A DNA stretch of 64,000 nt from Desmonostoc vinosum HA7617-LM4 (GTDB lineage: Bacteria > Cyanobacteriota > Cyanobacteriia > Cyanobacteriales > Nostocaceae): positions 1 through 64,000 of the forward strand of contig JAHHHC010000003.1 in assembly GCA_019359515.1 (NCBI GenBank). Reading direction: 5' to 3'. Numbering within the stretch: the first letter of the stretch is position 1; each line of letters starts with the position of its first letter. The notes beneath the pieces were generated by a model. It worked only from the letters and a program-made list of their open reading frames with translations. It ran no database searches and was not told where the DNA came from. The translations under genes and the position numbers were made by a program. Below, in pieces: positions 1 to 8,558 of this stretch.

Positions 1-59
1 CGATACAACTATGACCCATGTAATTGAAAATTTTATCGATTCCCTCAAAGTTAAAAATG

Positions 60-180
60 GCGACTCCTCATCGACCCACTGTCCTGTCAATCCTACGGAT
101 TGATTTGGTTGCGGGTCAATTCGTCGTCGCCCAAAAATTCATCCCGACGCTCAACGAAGCGTTAGAGCGCGGGGCTTCTT
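60..180. repeat. possible IS200/IS605 right-end remnant with hairpin
   Basis: No gene is seen in the first 249 bases. Bases 143-174 fold into a hairpin (CCCGACGCTCAACG pairing with CGTTAGAGCGCGGGG, one mismatch and a bulge), followed by GGCTTCTTTT. This resembles the hairpin after tnpB in IS605-type elements, recalled from family knowledge and not checked. Bases 112-140 also resemble 17781-17809 (GGGTCAA..TC.TC.TCGCCCAAAAATT), so part of this stretch is repeated in the window. It could equally be the terminator of a gene lying to the left. Confidence 0.35.
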
Positions 181-249
181 TTCGATTCTGCTAAAATCTA
201 GCTTTGCTAAGCCACAATAGCTCTAGGACTTTCTTAAGGGAACATTTTG

Positions 250-642
250 ATGTCTCGACAAAAACGTACATACCGGGTTCTAGAAAAAGCTGAGTTGAGA
301 TCTGCCGGACTTAAAGCGATTGATCCCAGCATGGATTTTGGGGATACTCGCAACTTACAAAACATGACACAAATAATGGAGGAGTTACGTACTAAGATAA
401 ATGCTTATAACACTGCTTTATCAATAATTGACTCTTCCAAAACTGAGATTGATAATTTGGAAAAAGTTTTAGCCGACCTCACTGATAGAATGCTGATTGG
501 AGTAGCTTTTAGATACGGCAAAGACAGCTGTGAGTATGAGATGGCGGGTGGTGTTCGCAAAAGTGAACGCATTCGTAGAAGTTCAGTTAGTCGCTTGAAA
601 ACTGGCACGGAGGAAGTGTCTAGCAAAAATCAAACGGCATAG
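250..642 (+). CDS. small hypothetical protein, coiled-coil-like, 130 aa
   Basis: I do not recognise a named family. The ATG at 250 is preferred to the overlapping TTG at 247. The N-terminus is basic (MSRQKRTYRVLEKAE). A central heptad-like stretch (about residues 35-80, rich in I, L, E and K) looks like an amphipathic helix or coiled coil. The C-terminal third is rich in R, K and S and polar. There is no signal peptide or membrane segment. The gene stands alone: its stop is 2 bases before a 103-bp mobile repeat (645-747), so its native 3' end may have been altered. Function unknown. Confidence 0.6.
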   Translation: MSRQKRTYRVLEKAELRSAGLKAIDPSMDFGDTRNLQNMTQIMEELRTKINAYNTALSIIDSSKTEIDNLEKVLADLTDRMLIGVAFRYGKDSCEYEMAGGVRKSERIRRSSVSRLKTGTEEVSSKNQTA

Positions 643-644
643 CA

Positions 645-747
645 TAAGCTAAAAAACATCTAAATTACATAATCAAATTAAATAAAACTCTTGTGGGGTG
701 GGCATCTTGCCCGCCCTAATTATACAAGTTATATATGGAACAGCTTA
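645..747 (+). mobile_element. 103-bp TA-flanked MITE, copy 1
   Basis: This is one of three near-identical 103-bp copies (also 28323-28425, and 36207-36309 on the other strand). Each begins TAAGCTAAAAAACATC and ends GGAACAGCTTA, giving short imperfect terminal inverted repeats (TAAGCT...AGCTTA). The centre is a GC-rich palindrome around GTGGGCATCTTGCCCGCCC. There is no coding capacity. The two other copies interrupt recognisable sequences in a way that implies a TA target duplication, as in IS630/Tc1-mariner-type elements. Confidence 0.75.
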
Positions 748-879
748 GTATGATCAAAGGATGAGCGATCGCATTGCTGTGATCTACTAACTATTTCTGC
801 AAAAGTGCGATCGCTCTGAACATGAGAAATTTTGCTACGAAGATAAGTAAAATCAAATGATTGTTTTTGAGTATTGAGT

Positions 880-3282
880 TTACCCAATAAATCGATACAT
901 TATTACCTTTGCTTTCCAGTTTTCTTCAACAAAGACTAAATACTCGCCATTAGCACGACGAAAAGCACGGATACCGTAGGGTATGTCAATCCAACCACTT
1001 TCATTAGCCACTTCAGGGCCAGGTTTTAAAAGTTTTACTTGCTTCCCTGTCGCTGCATTGTAAACATATACCTCTGCGGTTTTCACTGTGACGGCAAACA
1101 CATAATCTCCAGCAACACTCATGGCAGCGGTAGCAACTTCTCGCTTGCCTGTGGTGTCGTAGGGAACCACAGTACGCCAACGAGGAGTGCGGTTTCCTTG
1201 ACTCCAATTGTCAAACCGGGCAACTTCTGATCCTACAACTCCGCTATCGTCGCCAACCGCAGGGCGATCGCTAGTAAAACCTGATAAATACATGGTATCT
1301 GTTTCTGGAAAATATTCGATACGTCGCAAATCAGTAAATATATTAGGAGTAGCTTGCTTTTGCATCGAACTGTAGCTATAAATGGGGTTGCCCTGAGCAT
1401 CTATTCCCTGTAAAGGATAGTGCCGGATACCATCTTTAGTACGTAAAGTTTTCCACACATCACCTTTGCTGTCTACCCACCAGCCGCCAATGTAGGGATA
1501 ATCGTTGCTGGTATCGTACTCATTTTTTTCAAACGTACCATTACCGTTGCGATCTCGCCAAATCCATTCTCCTTTTTCGGGTTGATGGGGCGGCCAATTT
1601 CCGTCAATGGATTGTTTGCCTCTACTATCAGTGCCGACAAACATTCCAGATGGAATGGCAATTTTACCATCCGTAGCTGGATTGAAGCGGTATATCTGCA
1701 AAAAACTGCTGTACATATTCGTCAAGAACAAAAAGGGCTTACCTTGGATGCGTCGCACAAAAGTAGCATCCGGTGATGTATGCAAACGTGCATCTTGAGG
1801 ATATTTGAAAGCGTTTAAAGTGTAACCCTTGTAAATCCATTGTTGACCAGCAGATTTACTGTAGTCCATCTGGTAGTTTTCTTGTTTGGTAAATACGTTA
1901 ATCCCATCCGTTTTGGGATCAGTATCAGCATTATCTACAAATATTAGTCCTAGTGATCGCCAAAGTAGTTTTCCTGATGGCGAAAACTTCCGTAAATCTG
2001 TTCCTGATTTATTAAAACCGTTACTATTGACGTAAATATTGCCTGCGGCATCTGTACCAACACCAGTTAAGCCATAAAATTTCAAATCTTTGACTTCACC
2101 AGGAATATCTGCATAAATGCCATTTTTATCCCCAAAGCTACCAATCTGCACTGGCTGATTTTTAATGTTGTAAATCAGTATTTGCTGACGCGGCCCATTT
2201 TCTGCTACTAAAAGTCTGCCTTGAGGATCAACAGCAACTGCTGTTGGTTGAACTACATCTTTGATTTGTTGGGGTAATTGCTTTCCAGCCTGGGAATAAT
2301 GCACAATCTTTGCAGGGTTATCAGCATTTTGCTCTTGAACAATCCACAAATTGCCTTTTTTATCAATAGTAATTTGGCCTGGACTAGCAACATTAAAGCT
2401 GCGTAATTCTTTCATTGTGTCTGTGTTGTAGACACGAATTCGATTCGTAGTAGCATCACTCACATATAACTGGCGATCGACAGTTGCTAATCCCGTCACT
2501 TCACTTTTATTGCTGATGATCAGCATACTCTGATCCCAACCTCGCCCTTGGGGAAATGGCGCAGGCTTGCCAGATAAGTCATAACGTCTGACACAATACC
2601 AAATTGTATCTTCTAAAGGGTAATCCTCTTTTGTCTTACCGATCGCACCCTGAATCATCGCGATATAAATATATTTACTGTCTGCTGTGACAGCTTTACC
2701 ACCAGTACGACCCCAGCCATGAGTATCTGCAAGGGCACCAATAACATTACCATCCTTATATCTTCCTGCTTCTGAACCTCCTTCATCCCAATGGCTATTA
2801 GTATAAACTGTACCATCAGCAGCAACATACATTCCCTCAATATTGTTTTGTACCCATTGTTTTCCACCACCAAAGCTATTACCTATCCAAGATGTTTTAT
2901 AAGATTTTTGTTCACCACTCAAGCTATTACTAGTCTGAGACGTTTTGTTACTAGCTAAAGAAGTTACAGGTGTTGCTAAATCTGATATTCTGCTGCTAGA
3001 TACAGAATTTATGTGTTCGGTTGAAGGCTGATTATTAACATTATCTGAACTGGATATTACAGGTGTTGCCCAGTCTGTTGTTATTCCTATTGAAGTAACA
3101 ATTACTGCGATGATGAGACACAATAAAAAATTAAAGCTTCGATTGCGATCAACTTTGACCTTGAGTGGAGTCGAAAAGTTAGCCGTTCTTTTTTGCCAAT
3201 ATCTAATCTGAGATAACCTCCGAATCTGCTGATTAAGCTGGCGACGGAGTTTACTTAACGAAGGAAGGAATTTTTTTTTCAT
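880..3282 (-). CDS. membrane-anchored NHL-type beta-propeller protein, 800 aa
   Basis: A basic N-terminus of about 48 residues is followed by one hydrophobic segment (about 49-68, SFNFLLCLIIAVIVTS), which suggests a signal anchor with the rest outside the membrane. A Ser/Thr/Asn-rich linker leads to a long beta-rich domain. That domain has repeats of the type GLATVDRQLYVSDATTNRIRVYN, ITIDKKGNLWIVQEQ and VAVDPQGRLLVAENG, as in NHL/SMP-30-like propellers. A later block (FEKNEYDTSNDYPYIGGWW) carries an acidic EF-hand-like stretch. No catalytic residues can be assigned. The gene is monocistronic and its upstream region (3283-4096) is full of repeats. Likely an extracytoplasmic binding or scaffold protein; substrate unknown. 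Confidence 0.75.
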   Translation of the reverse strand: MKKKFLPSLSKLRRQLNQQIRRLSQIRYWQKRTANFSTPLKVKVDRNRSFNFLLCLIIAVIVTSIGITTDWATPVISSSDNVNNQPSTEHINSVSSSRISDLATPVTSLASNKTSQTSNSLSGEQKSYKTSWIGNSFGGGKQWVQNNIEGMYVAADGTVYTNSHWDEGGSEAGRYKDGNVIGALADTHGWGRTGGKAVTADSKYIYIAMIQGAIGKTKEDYPLEDTIWYCVRRYDLSGKPAPFPQGRGWDQSMLIISNKSEVTGLATVDRQLYVSDATTNRIRVYNTDTMKELRSFNVASPGQITIDKKGNLWIVQEQNADNPAKIVHYSQAGKQLPQQIKDVVQPTAVAVDPQGRLLVAENGPRQQILIYNIKNQPVQIGSFGDKNGIYADIPGEVKDLKFYGLTGVGTDAAGNIYVNSNGFNKSGTDLRKFSPSGKLLWRSLGLIFVDNADTDPKTDGINVFTKQENYQMDYSKSAGQQWIYKGYTLNAFKYPQDARLHTSPDATFVRRIQGKPFLFLTNMYSSFLQIYRFNPATDGKIAIPSGMFVGTDSRGKQSIDGNWPPHQPEKGEWIWRDRNGNGTFEKNEYDTSNDYPYIGGWWVDSKGDVWKTLRTKDGIRHYPLQGIDAQGNPIYSYSSMQKQATPNIFTDLRRIEYFPETDTMYLSGFTSDRPAVGDDSGVVGSEVARFDNWSQGNRTPRWRTVVPYDTTGKREVATAAMSVAGDYVFAVTVKTAEVYVYNAATGKQVKLLKPGPEVANESGWIDIPYGIRAFRRANGEYLVFVEENWKAKVIMYRFIG

Positions 3283-3451
3283 ATATTTTCCGAGTTGGTA
3301 ATTGCTTGAAACTGGTATTTTGCACTATCAATTACTTGTACTGAGCAAACTTGTGTTCAGCGTAGTCGAAGTATCAATTATCAATAATTTGATAGCTGTT
3401 AAACCTCTGATAGTATTGCACTTACACTATGGTTTATCGGCTTTTCCTCAG

Positions 3452-3815
3452 ATCTTGCACCTTTCAAACTGTCAGTCGCAAAACTTACCTAATTGTTCGG
3501 CTTCGCTCTCTACCGCCAGGGATTGTAAATCCCTGTCTTATAGCAAAAGTCCATTAGAAATGGACTAAATACAGAGACAAATAGATATGTAATTTTTATA
3601 ACTTTATTGCGGCAGACTCATTAGACCTCTTGCAAAAGTCGGATACTCGCCAGAAAATAAATTTTCTGGCTGATAACTCAAGTCGGTTTCAACCGACTAA
3701 TAACAGTATTTTTAGTCCGTTTCAACGGACTTTTGCTATTAGGCAGAGACTTGAGTCTCTGACGGTTCAAGTATTTTTGCAAGAAGTCTATTATTTTCAC
3801 TGGCAGGTGCAAGAT
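3452..3815. mobile_element. palindromic repeat element with ATCTTGCACC ends, carrying a nested MITE
   Basis: The 10-bp perfect inverted termini ATCTTGCACC (3452-3461) and GGTGCAAGAT (3806-3815) match those of the element at 36085-36358. Inside are two hairpins of the four-stem family: one at 3514-3535 (CCAGGGATTGTAAATCCCTG) and one near 3547-3567 (AAGTCCATT...AATGGACT), joined by the connector TATAGCA. The right half is interrupted by the complete 169-bp element at 3622-3790. No ORF in it is credible. The stretch 3283-3451 shows nothing I can assign apart from a CAGCGTAGTCGAAG motif near 3358. Confidence 0.6.
3622..3790. mobile_element. 169-bp four-hairpin MITE, copy 1
   Basis: The terminal inverted repeats are TAGACCTCTTGCAAAA and its near-complement TTTTTGCAAGAAGTCTA. 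Inside are four perfect or near-perfect hairpins: CCAGAAAATAAATTTTCTGG, AGTCGGTTTCAACCGACT, AGTCCGTTTCAACGGACT and CAGAGACTTGAGTCTCTG. The copy at 16213-16381 has the same length and differs by one base. It has no coding capacity, so mobility must come from a transposase elsewhere. The TA at each end is compatible with TA target duplication but cannot be told apart from the element ends. Confidence 0.8.
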
Positions 3816-3933
3816 GTGAGTTTTCGATACTATTAGACTGATTTACACCCAACTCTTTATCTAATCCGGCTAATATGCTTTTACATAGATAACAAAAAAT
3901 TAATTTAGACTTTTCAAACAACCTCTTAGCTTA

Positions 3934-4043
3934 CTTACAGCACATTTCATCTGAATGAAGTACACAAGGGCGGGCAGGATGCCCACCCCACAAGATTTAT
4001 CATATTAAGATGTGTACTTCATTTACTTGCAAAGTGCTGTAAG
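3934..4043. mobile_element. 110-bp MITE-like inverted-repeat element
   Basis: The outer inverted repeat is CTTACAGCAC (3934-3943) with GTGCTGTAAG (4034-4043). A second, inner inverted repeat is ATGAAGTACACA with TGTGTACTTCAT. The core, GGGCGGGCAGGATGCCCACCC, is nearly the same as the core of the 103-bp MITE, so the two families share a central palindrome but have different ends. Non-coding. It lies downstream of the ABC ATPase gene (minus strand) and could act as its terminator. Confidence 0.6.
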
Positions 4044-4072
4044 CGTGGGCTGAGCGAAGTCGAAGCCCACGC
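4043..4072. repeat. hairpin repeat with GAGCGNAGTCGAA loop
   Basis: An 8-bp perfect stem (GCGTGGGC / GCCCACGC) encloses the loop TGAGCGAAGTCGAA. The same loop occurs with different but paired stems at 8461-8480 and 51236-51257, and as a variant at 42048-42066. It lies just 3' of the ABC ATPase gene, where it may help end transcription. Confidence 0.55.
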
Positions 4073-4096
4073 GGGGGAATGGGGAAAAGATTTTTC

Positions 4097-5260
4097 CTAA
4101 TCTTGGGGTGAGATTCTATCACCGGTTTTGGGGTCAAACACAAACAACTGACTTAAATCTAATTGTAGAGACAAGCGATCGCCAGGATGTGAACGCACAT
4201 CTCCACCCACCTGCACATTCAACAACACCAACGAACCAGGTAAACTCACACGCATCAAAGTTTCCCTTCCCAAAGGTTCCACAACCTTAACCTCAACCGA
4301 CAATTCTCCCAACTCTTCCTCTGCGTGTTCTCCGTCTTGAAAAGTTCTGTTCGTCGGAAGCTGGCGCTCAGACTTTTCGCTGCGCCTCTGTGGTTCGTTA
4401 ATATAAATATGCTCTGGTCTAATACCCAAATCAAAACTTTGTCCCGTAGGTAAATGCAAACTCTCCCGCATTTGCGGCGTTATTCTTAACAACTGTCCGC
4501 TAACATCAAAACCCTCATGCTTATAAATAGCTGGTAAAATATTCATCGGTGGACTGCCCAAAAAAGTTGCTACCATCTGATTAGCTGGGCGTGCATAAAT
4601 ACTTTGAGGCTCACCAATTTGTTGAATCCGTCCTCGATTTAGCACCACAATTTTATCAGCCAGAGTCATTGCTTCAACTTGATCGTGAGTCACATAAACA
4701 GTTGTAACACCTAACTCTTGGTGTAACTGTTTCAACTCAGCTCGTGTATCATCCCGTAACTGAGCATCTAAATTAGATAAAGGCTCATCAAGTAAAAATA
4801 CTTGTGGTTGACGAGCGATCGCCCTTCCTAATGCTACCCGTTGTTGCTGTCCACCAGAAAGCTGTTTCGGCTTACGATCTAGCAAGTGTTCCAAAGAAAG
4901 CGATCGCGCCACCGTCACCACCCGCTCTTGAATCACCTTCGAGTCAACCTTCCGCATCTTTAACCCAAAGGCGATATTTTGCGCCACACTCATGTGAGGA
5001 TAAAGAGCGTAGTTTTGGAATACCATCGCCACATCTCGCTGTCTAGCCGGGACATTATTTACCAATTGTTCGCCAATAAAGAGTTTGCCAGACGTAGCAG
5101 TTTCCAAACCAGCGATCGTGCGTAAAATTGTAGACTTACCACAACCCGACGGGCCGACTAAAACCCAAAATTCCCCATCAGGAATTTCAAAAGTAATGTC
5201 CTCGATGGCGGTGACATTGTTAAATCTACGCTTGATATCTTCTAGACGAACTTTTGCCAT
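4097..5260 (-). CDS. MalK/UgpC-type ABC transporter ATPase, 387 aa
   Basis: ATP-binding subunit of a CUT1-type importer (sugars, polyols or glycerol-3-phosphate), acting on the cytoplasmic side of the inner membrane. The Walker A motif GPSGCGKST is at about residue 36, the signature LSGGQQQRVALGRA at about 134, Walker B VFLLDEPLSNLD at about 154, and the H-loop VTHDQ at about 190. The length (387) and the C-terminal region from about 240 (TOBE-like regulatory domain, with PEHIYI) fit MalK/UgpC. A polar insert at about residues 295-320 is unusual. No permease or binding protein lies nearby, so this ATPase probably serves one or more remote transporters, which is common in cyanobacteria. Confidence 0.88.
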   Translation of the reverse strand: MAKVRLEDIKRRFNNVTAIEDITFEIPDGEFWVLVGPSGCGKSTILRTIAGLETATSGKLFIGEQLVNNVPARQRDVAMVFQNYALYPHMSVAQNIAFGLKMRKVDSKVIQERVVTVARSLSLEHLLDRKPKQLSGGQQQRVALGRAIARQPQVFLLDEPLSNLDAQLRDDTRAELKQLHQELGVTTVYVTHDQVEAMTLADKIVVLNRGRIQQIGEPQSIYARPANQMVATFLGSPPMNILPAIYKHEGFDVSGQLLRITPQMRESLHLPTGQSFDLGIRPEHIYINEPQRRSEKSERQLPTNRTFQDGEHAEEELGELSVEVKVVEPLGRETLMRVSLPGSLVLLNVQVGGDVRSHPGDRLSLQLDLSQLFVFDPKTGDRISPQD

Positions 5261-5338
5261 TATTAAGAGTTGATACTTGAGATTTTGAATTTAGGAATGG
5301 CTTGGGGAAACTTCCCTAACCTTCTGATTCCAGCAATG

Positions 5339-5551
5339 CTAAGAACTTTCCCTTGTTAGTTCAGCATCGCGTAGTATCTTGCGTAGCAATCCTCTACCAA
5401 TGGTTTTACCAGCATGAACAGGAATAGTTAGTGTGCATCCATCCTCATGTTTCATTTGTACATGGTTGCCTTTTTGACGCACTACCTGAAAGCCTATTTC
5501 TTCTACAATATTAATAATTGCTTTTCCTGTCAAACTTGGTAGCTTCGGCAT
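5339..5551 (-). CDS. hicA: HicA-family mRNA-interferase toxin, 70 aa
   Basis: A small dsRBD-like protein of the HicA/YcfA family, which cleaves mRNA when not bound by its antitoxin. The sequence GFQVVRQKGNHVQMKHEDG contains the family G-[SN]-H block with the catalytic His. VPVH-type (here IPVHAGKTIGRGLLRKIL) and the closing basic helix also match the family. Its ATG shares one base with the stop codon of hicB (TAATG), so the two are translationally coupled. The order antitoxin then toxin is the less common arrangement for hic loci but occurs in cyanobacteria. Confidence 0.88.
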   Translation of the reverse strand: MPKLPSLTGKAIINIVEEIGFQVVRQKGNHVQMKHEDGCTLTIPVHAGKTIGRGLLRKILRDAELTRESS

Positions 5552-5769
5552 TAAATCGCTATTTTTTGAATCCCTACAAATTCTGGTATTATTTCAACAT
5601 TTTCTGTTTCCAAACAAAGTTCTATTACTTCTTTAATATTTACAATTAACTCATCAATTGTTTCTCCCTGACTATAACAAGCTTTTAGCTGAGGGACTTC
5701 TCCTACATAGTAGCCATCTTCATCTCGTTCAATGATGACGTAAAATTCTCGTTTGGCAGCGTTCATCAT
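5551..5769 (-). CDS. hicB: HicB-family antitoxin, 72 aa
   Basis: It is built from the HicB partial RNase-H-like fold: FYVIIERDEDGYYVGEVPQLKACYSQGETIDELIVNIKEVIEL is the family core. It ends soon after, with no C-terminal helix-turn-helix or ribbon-helix-helix. It therefore neutralises HicA but probably cannot bind DNA itself, so autoregulation may be absent or indirect. Two ATG codons stand in tandem at the start (5769 and 5766). It is the first gene of the hicBA unit on the minus strand. Confidence 0.85.
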   Translation of the reverse strand: MMNAAKREFYVIIERDEDGYYVGEVPQLKACYSQGETIDELIVNIKEVIELCLETENVEIIPEFVGIQKIAI

Positions 5770-5827
5770 AATTTATCTTTACCTAGACTCACAATCATTG
5801 TTTAGAGCGTTTCCAAAAGGAGAAGCA

Positions 5828-6553
5828 TTACGAATTATTACTAGACCAAGCTGGATGAGACAATAAAGAGGCAATCACCCGCACCCCTCGTAATTGATTA
5901 GAAAGGGGTAAATGACCTTTAGGGGCGCTGAGATCCCAAGTAAATTCATGGGGATATCGCGTCCAATTGTTACCGATTTTCCAGCCAATTTTTGGCCAGA
6001 AGTTGTCCCAGTTTTTACCCAAACTTAACCAGATTTCTCGCTGCACCGAAAAGCCAAACTTACCTTCAGAGTGGACTAACCATAAGTTGTTAATGGTTTG
6101 CAAGTCAACAGCTGGGGTATTTTCCACCTCAGTAAAATACAACCATTTTCTTTGTATAGCCGTTGGCCCTGACAATTCACACATTTTTTGGATGGTTATG
6201 CGATCGGCTGCTTCAAAGTCTTGAGCAGCGAGTAACTGTTGCAAGGGATTGTAATTAACCCCGCATTCTGATTTTAGAGTTACAATTCCCTCAGGAAAAT
6301 AAGCAAGCAGAAATTCTTGGGCTTGGGGTGCATCTGAGTTATAAAGGGCTTGATAGGCCTTGCCATCAATCCAAGTCGCCGGGTGATCACGACGTTTCAA
6401 TAAAAATTCCATCAACACATCCAGTCCTTCATTACCCTTTGCAGCTAACTGTGGGATGATCTGTTGTTGAATTTGAAGAGACCCAGCGATTAGCGATTGT
6501 CGGAGGGAGTCGATGTCATTAGCAGTGCCTGATACAATCATTGGGTCTGTCAT
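5828..6553 (-). CDS. gun4: GUN4, porphyrin-binding activator of Mg-chelatase
   Basis: GUN4 binds protoporphyrin IX and Mg-protoporphyrin and stimulates Mg-chelatase, the entry to chlorophyll synthesis. The C-terminal half is the typical GUN4 core (PLQQLLAAQDFEAAD, then LYFTEVE, FGFSVQREIWLS, WPKIGWK, FTWDLSAPKGHLPL and NQLRGVR). The N-terminal roughly 85 residues form the helical bundle seen in cyanobacterial GUN4. I chose the ATG at 6553 (MTDPMIVSG, 241 aa), which matches the length of the Synechocystis protein; an upstream ATG at 6592 would add 13 residues. It is transcribed divergently from icd, and the 172 bp between the starts must hold both promoters. Confidence 0.93.
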   Translation of the reverse strand: MTDPMIVSGTANDIDSLRQSLIAGSLQIQQQIIPQLAAKGNEGLDVLMEFLLKRRDHPATWIDGKAYQALYNSDAPQAQEFLLAYFPEGIVTLKSECGVNYNPLQQLLAAQDFEAADRITIQKMCELSGPTAIQRKWLYFTEVENTPAVDLQTINNLWLVHSEGKFGFSVQREIWLSLGKNWDNFWPKIGWKIGNNWTRYPHEFTWDLSAPKGHLPLSNQLRGVRVIASLLSHPAWSSNNS

Positions 6554-6725
6554 GCCATTACTCGTGTTAGCGGTCAGTGAAAAAGCAATCAACTATCGGG
6601 TGTTCTCAAAAGCGAATCACTGATAGCGAAATGTAGTTTACTATTTTTGATCGTACAAAATTGCGACAGTTTCACTGAAATTCTATTTCAACAGCGGCGG
6701 CATATCGATCAGGAGCGCGTGAAAT

Positions 6726-8150
6726 ATGTACGATAAAATTACACCCCCCATTACTGGAGCAAAAATCACCTTTAAGAATGGTGAACCGATTGTCCCAAAT
6801 AATCCAATTATCCCTTTTATTCGGGGCGATGGAACAGGGATTGATATCTGGCCCGCTACCCAAAAAGTACTGGATGCTGCGGTAGCAAAGGCCTACAAGG
6901 GACAACGGCAAATTAGTTGGTTTAAGGTCTATGCCGGCGATGAGGCTTGTGATTTATACGGCACTTATCAGTATTTACCTCAAGACACTTTAACGGCTAT
7001 TCAAGACTATGGCGTGGCTATTAAAGGGCCTCTCACTACTCCTGTGGGTGGTGGGATTCGCTCTTTAAATGTTGCTTTACGGCAAATTTTTGACCTGTAT
7101 GCCTGCGTGCGTCCTTGTCGCTATTATGCAGGTACGCCTTCACCTCACAAAAATCCTGAGAAATTGGATGTAATTGTTTATCGGGAAAATACGGAAGATA
7201 TTTATCTGGGGATTGAATGGCGGCAAGGTAGCGAAATTGGCGATCGCCTCATCTCCATCCTCAACAAAGAGCTGATCCCCGCCACGCCAGAACACGGCAA
7301 AAAGCAAATTCCTCTCGATTCTGGCATTGGCATCAAACCTATCAGTAAAAAGGGTTCCCAGCGCTTAGTCCGGCGTGCCATCAAACATGCTCTACAACTC
7401 CCTAAAAATAAGCAACAAGTAACTTTGGTGCATAAAGGGAACATCATGAAATACACCGAAGGCGCTTTCCGGGATTGGGGTTATGAATTGGCAACTACTG
7501 AGTTTCGTCAAGAAACTGTTACCGAACGGGAATCTTGGATTTTGAGTAATAAAGAGAAAAATCCCCAGATCTCGTTAGAAGACAATGCCCGTCAGATCGA
7601 TCCAGGATTTGATGCCTTGACAGACGAGAAAAAAGCCCAAATTGTCAAGGAAGTTGAAACAGTTCTTAACTCAATTTGGGAAACCCACGGTAACGGCAAA
7701 TGGAAAGATAAAATTTTGGTCAACGACCGGATTGCTGACAGTATTTTTCAACAAATCCAAACTAGACCAGATGAGTATTCGATTCTGGCGACAATGAACT
7801 TAAACGGTGATTACTTGTCTGATGCAGCGGCGGCAATTGTGGGTGGGTTAGGAATGGGGCCCGGGGCCAACATTGGCGATGCCTGCGCCATCTTTGAAGC
7901 TACCCACGGCACCGCACCCAAACACGCTGGTTTAGACAAGATAAATCCTGGTTCAGTGATTTTGTCTGGTGTGATGATGCTGGAGTATTTGGGTTGGCAA
8001 GAGGCAGCAGACTTAATCAAGCAAGGATTAGGAGATGCGATCGCCAACAGTCAAGTTACCTACGACTTAGCAAGATTGCTAGAACCACCCGTTGAACCCT
8101 TGAAATGTTCTGAATTTGCCGAGGCAATTATTCAGCGTTTCGGGGAGTAG
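6726..8150 (+). CDS. icd: NADP-dependent isocitrate dehydrogenase, 474 aa
   Basis: Oxidatively decarboxylates isocitrate to 2-oxoglutarate in the cytoplasm. In cyanobacteria this is the main source of 2-oxoglutarate for ammonium assimilation. Substrate-site motifs are visible: [12 protein letters not shown] near the start, [20 protein letters not shown] with the phosphorylatable-type Ser, [14 protein letters not shown], and [16 protein letters not shown]-binding residues follow in the [19 protein letters not shown] block. The insertion at about residues 270-310 is typical of cyanobacterial Icd. The stop codon TAG lies inside the first variant unit of the 7-bp array that follows, so the final Gly-Glu may derive from repeat DNA. 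Confidence 0.95.
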   Translation: MYDKITPPITGAKITFKNGEPIVPNNPIIPFIRGDGTGIDIWPATQKVLDAAVAKAYKGQRQISWFKVYAGDEACDLYGTYQYLPQDTLTAIQDYGVAIKGPLTTPVGGGIRSLNVALRQIFDLYACVRPCRYYAGTPSPHKNPEKLDVIVYRENTEDIYLGIEWRQGSEIGDRLISILNKELIPATPEHGKKQIPLDSGIGIKPISKKGSQRLVRRAIKHALQLPKNKQQVTLVHKGNIMKYTEGAFRDWGYELATTEFRQETVTERESWILSNKEKNPQISLEDNARQIDPGFDALTDEKKAQIVKEVETVLNSIWETHGNGKWKDKILVNDRIADSIFQQIQTRPDEYSILATMNLNGDYLSDAAAAIVGGLGMGPGANIGDACAIFEATHGTAPKHAGLDKINPGSVILSGVMMLEYLGWQEAADLIKQGLGDAIANSQVTYDLARLLEPPVEPLKCSEFAEAIIQRFGE

Positions 8151-8406
8151 GGACTGGGGACTGGGGACTGGGGACTGGGGACTGGGGAGTAGGGACTGGG
8201 GACTGGGGACTGGGGACTGGGGACTGGGGACTGGGGACTGGGGACTGGGGACTGGGGACTGGGGACTGGGGACTGGGGACTGGGGACTGGGGACTGGGGA
8301 CTGGGGACTGGGGAGTAGGGACTGGGGACTGGGGACTGGGGACTGGGGACTGGGGACTGGGGACTGGGGACTGGGGACTGGGGACTGGGGACTGGGGACT
8401 GGGGAC
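8144..8406. repeat. 7-bp tandem array (GGGGACT)n, about 36 units
   Basis: An almost uninterrupted run of the heptamer GGGACTG starts at the icd stop codon and fills the icd-sodA gap. It is broken only by a GGGGAGTA variant near 8144, 8184 and 8312. As 7 is not a multiple of 3, all three frames of one strand stay open and read the same GTGDWGL-type peptide; these are not genes. This is a classic STRR of heterocyst-forming cyanobacteria. A CACTGAGCGTAGTCGAAGTG hairpin follows at 8461-8480. Confidence 0.95.
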
Positions 8407-8558
8407 GCGGAGAATAATCAATAACAAATGACTATTCCCTGTTCCCTATTCCCTGCGATGCACTGAGCGTAGTCGAAGTGTTCCCTATTCTTTTACTGCC
8501 ATAATCTAAGAAAATAAGAACTGGCAACAGATTGAATGGATTCGCTGCAAAAAATCTT

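Noticed and set aside
3622-3790. CRISPR-like array of short palindromes
   Set aside because: The hairpins differ in sequence and spacing and are not direct repeats with spacers; they form one MITE.
6593-6725. NtcA site between gun4 and icd
   Set aside because: Expected because icd is linked to nitrogen control, but no GTAN8TAC could be read in the gap.
8116-8427. Open frames on both strands encoding repeating GTGDWGL or PSPQSPV peptides
   Set aside because: They are by-products of the 7-bp array: a period of 7 without stops stays open in all frames. The same applies to the frames at 19407-19749, 22775-23099 and 30487-30811.
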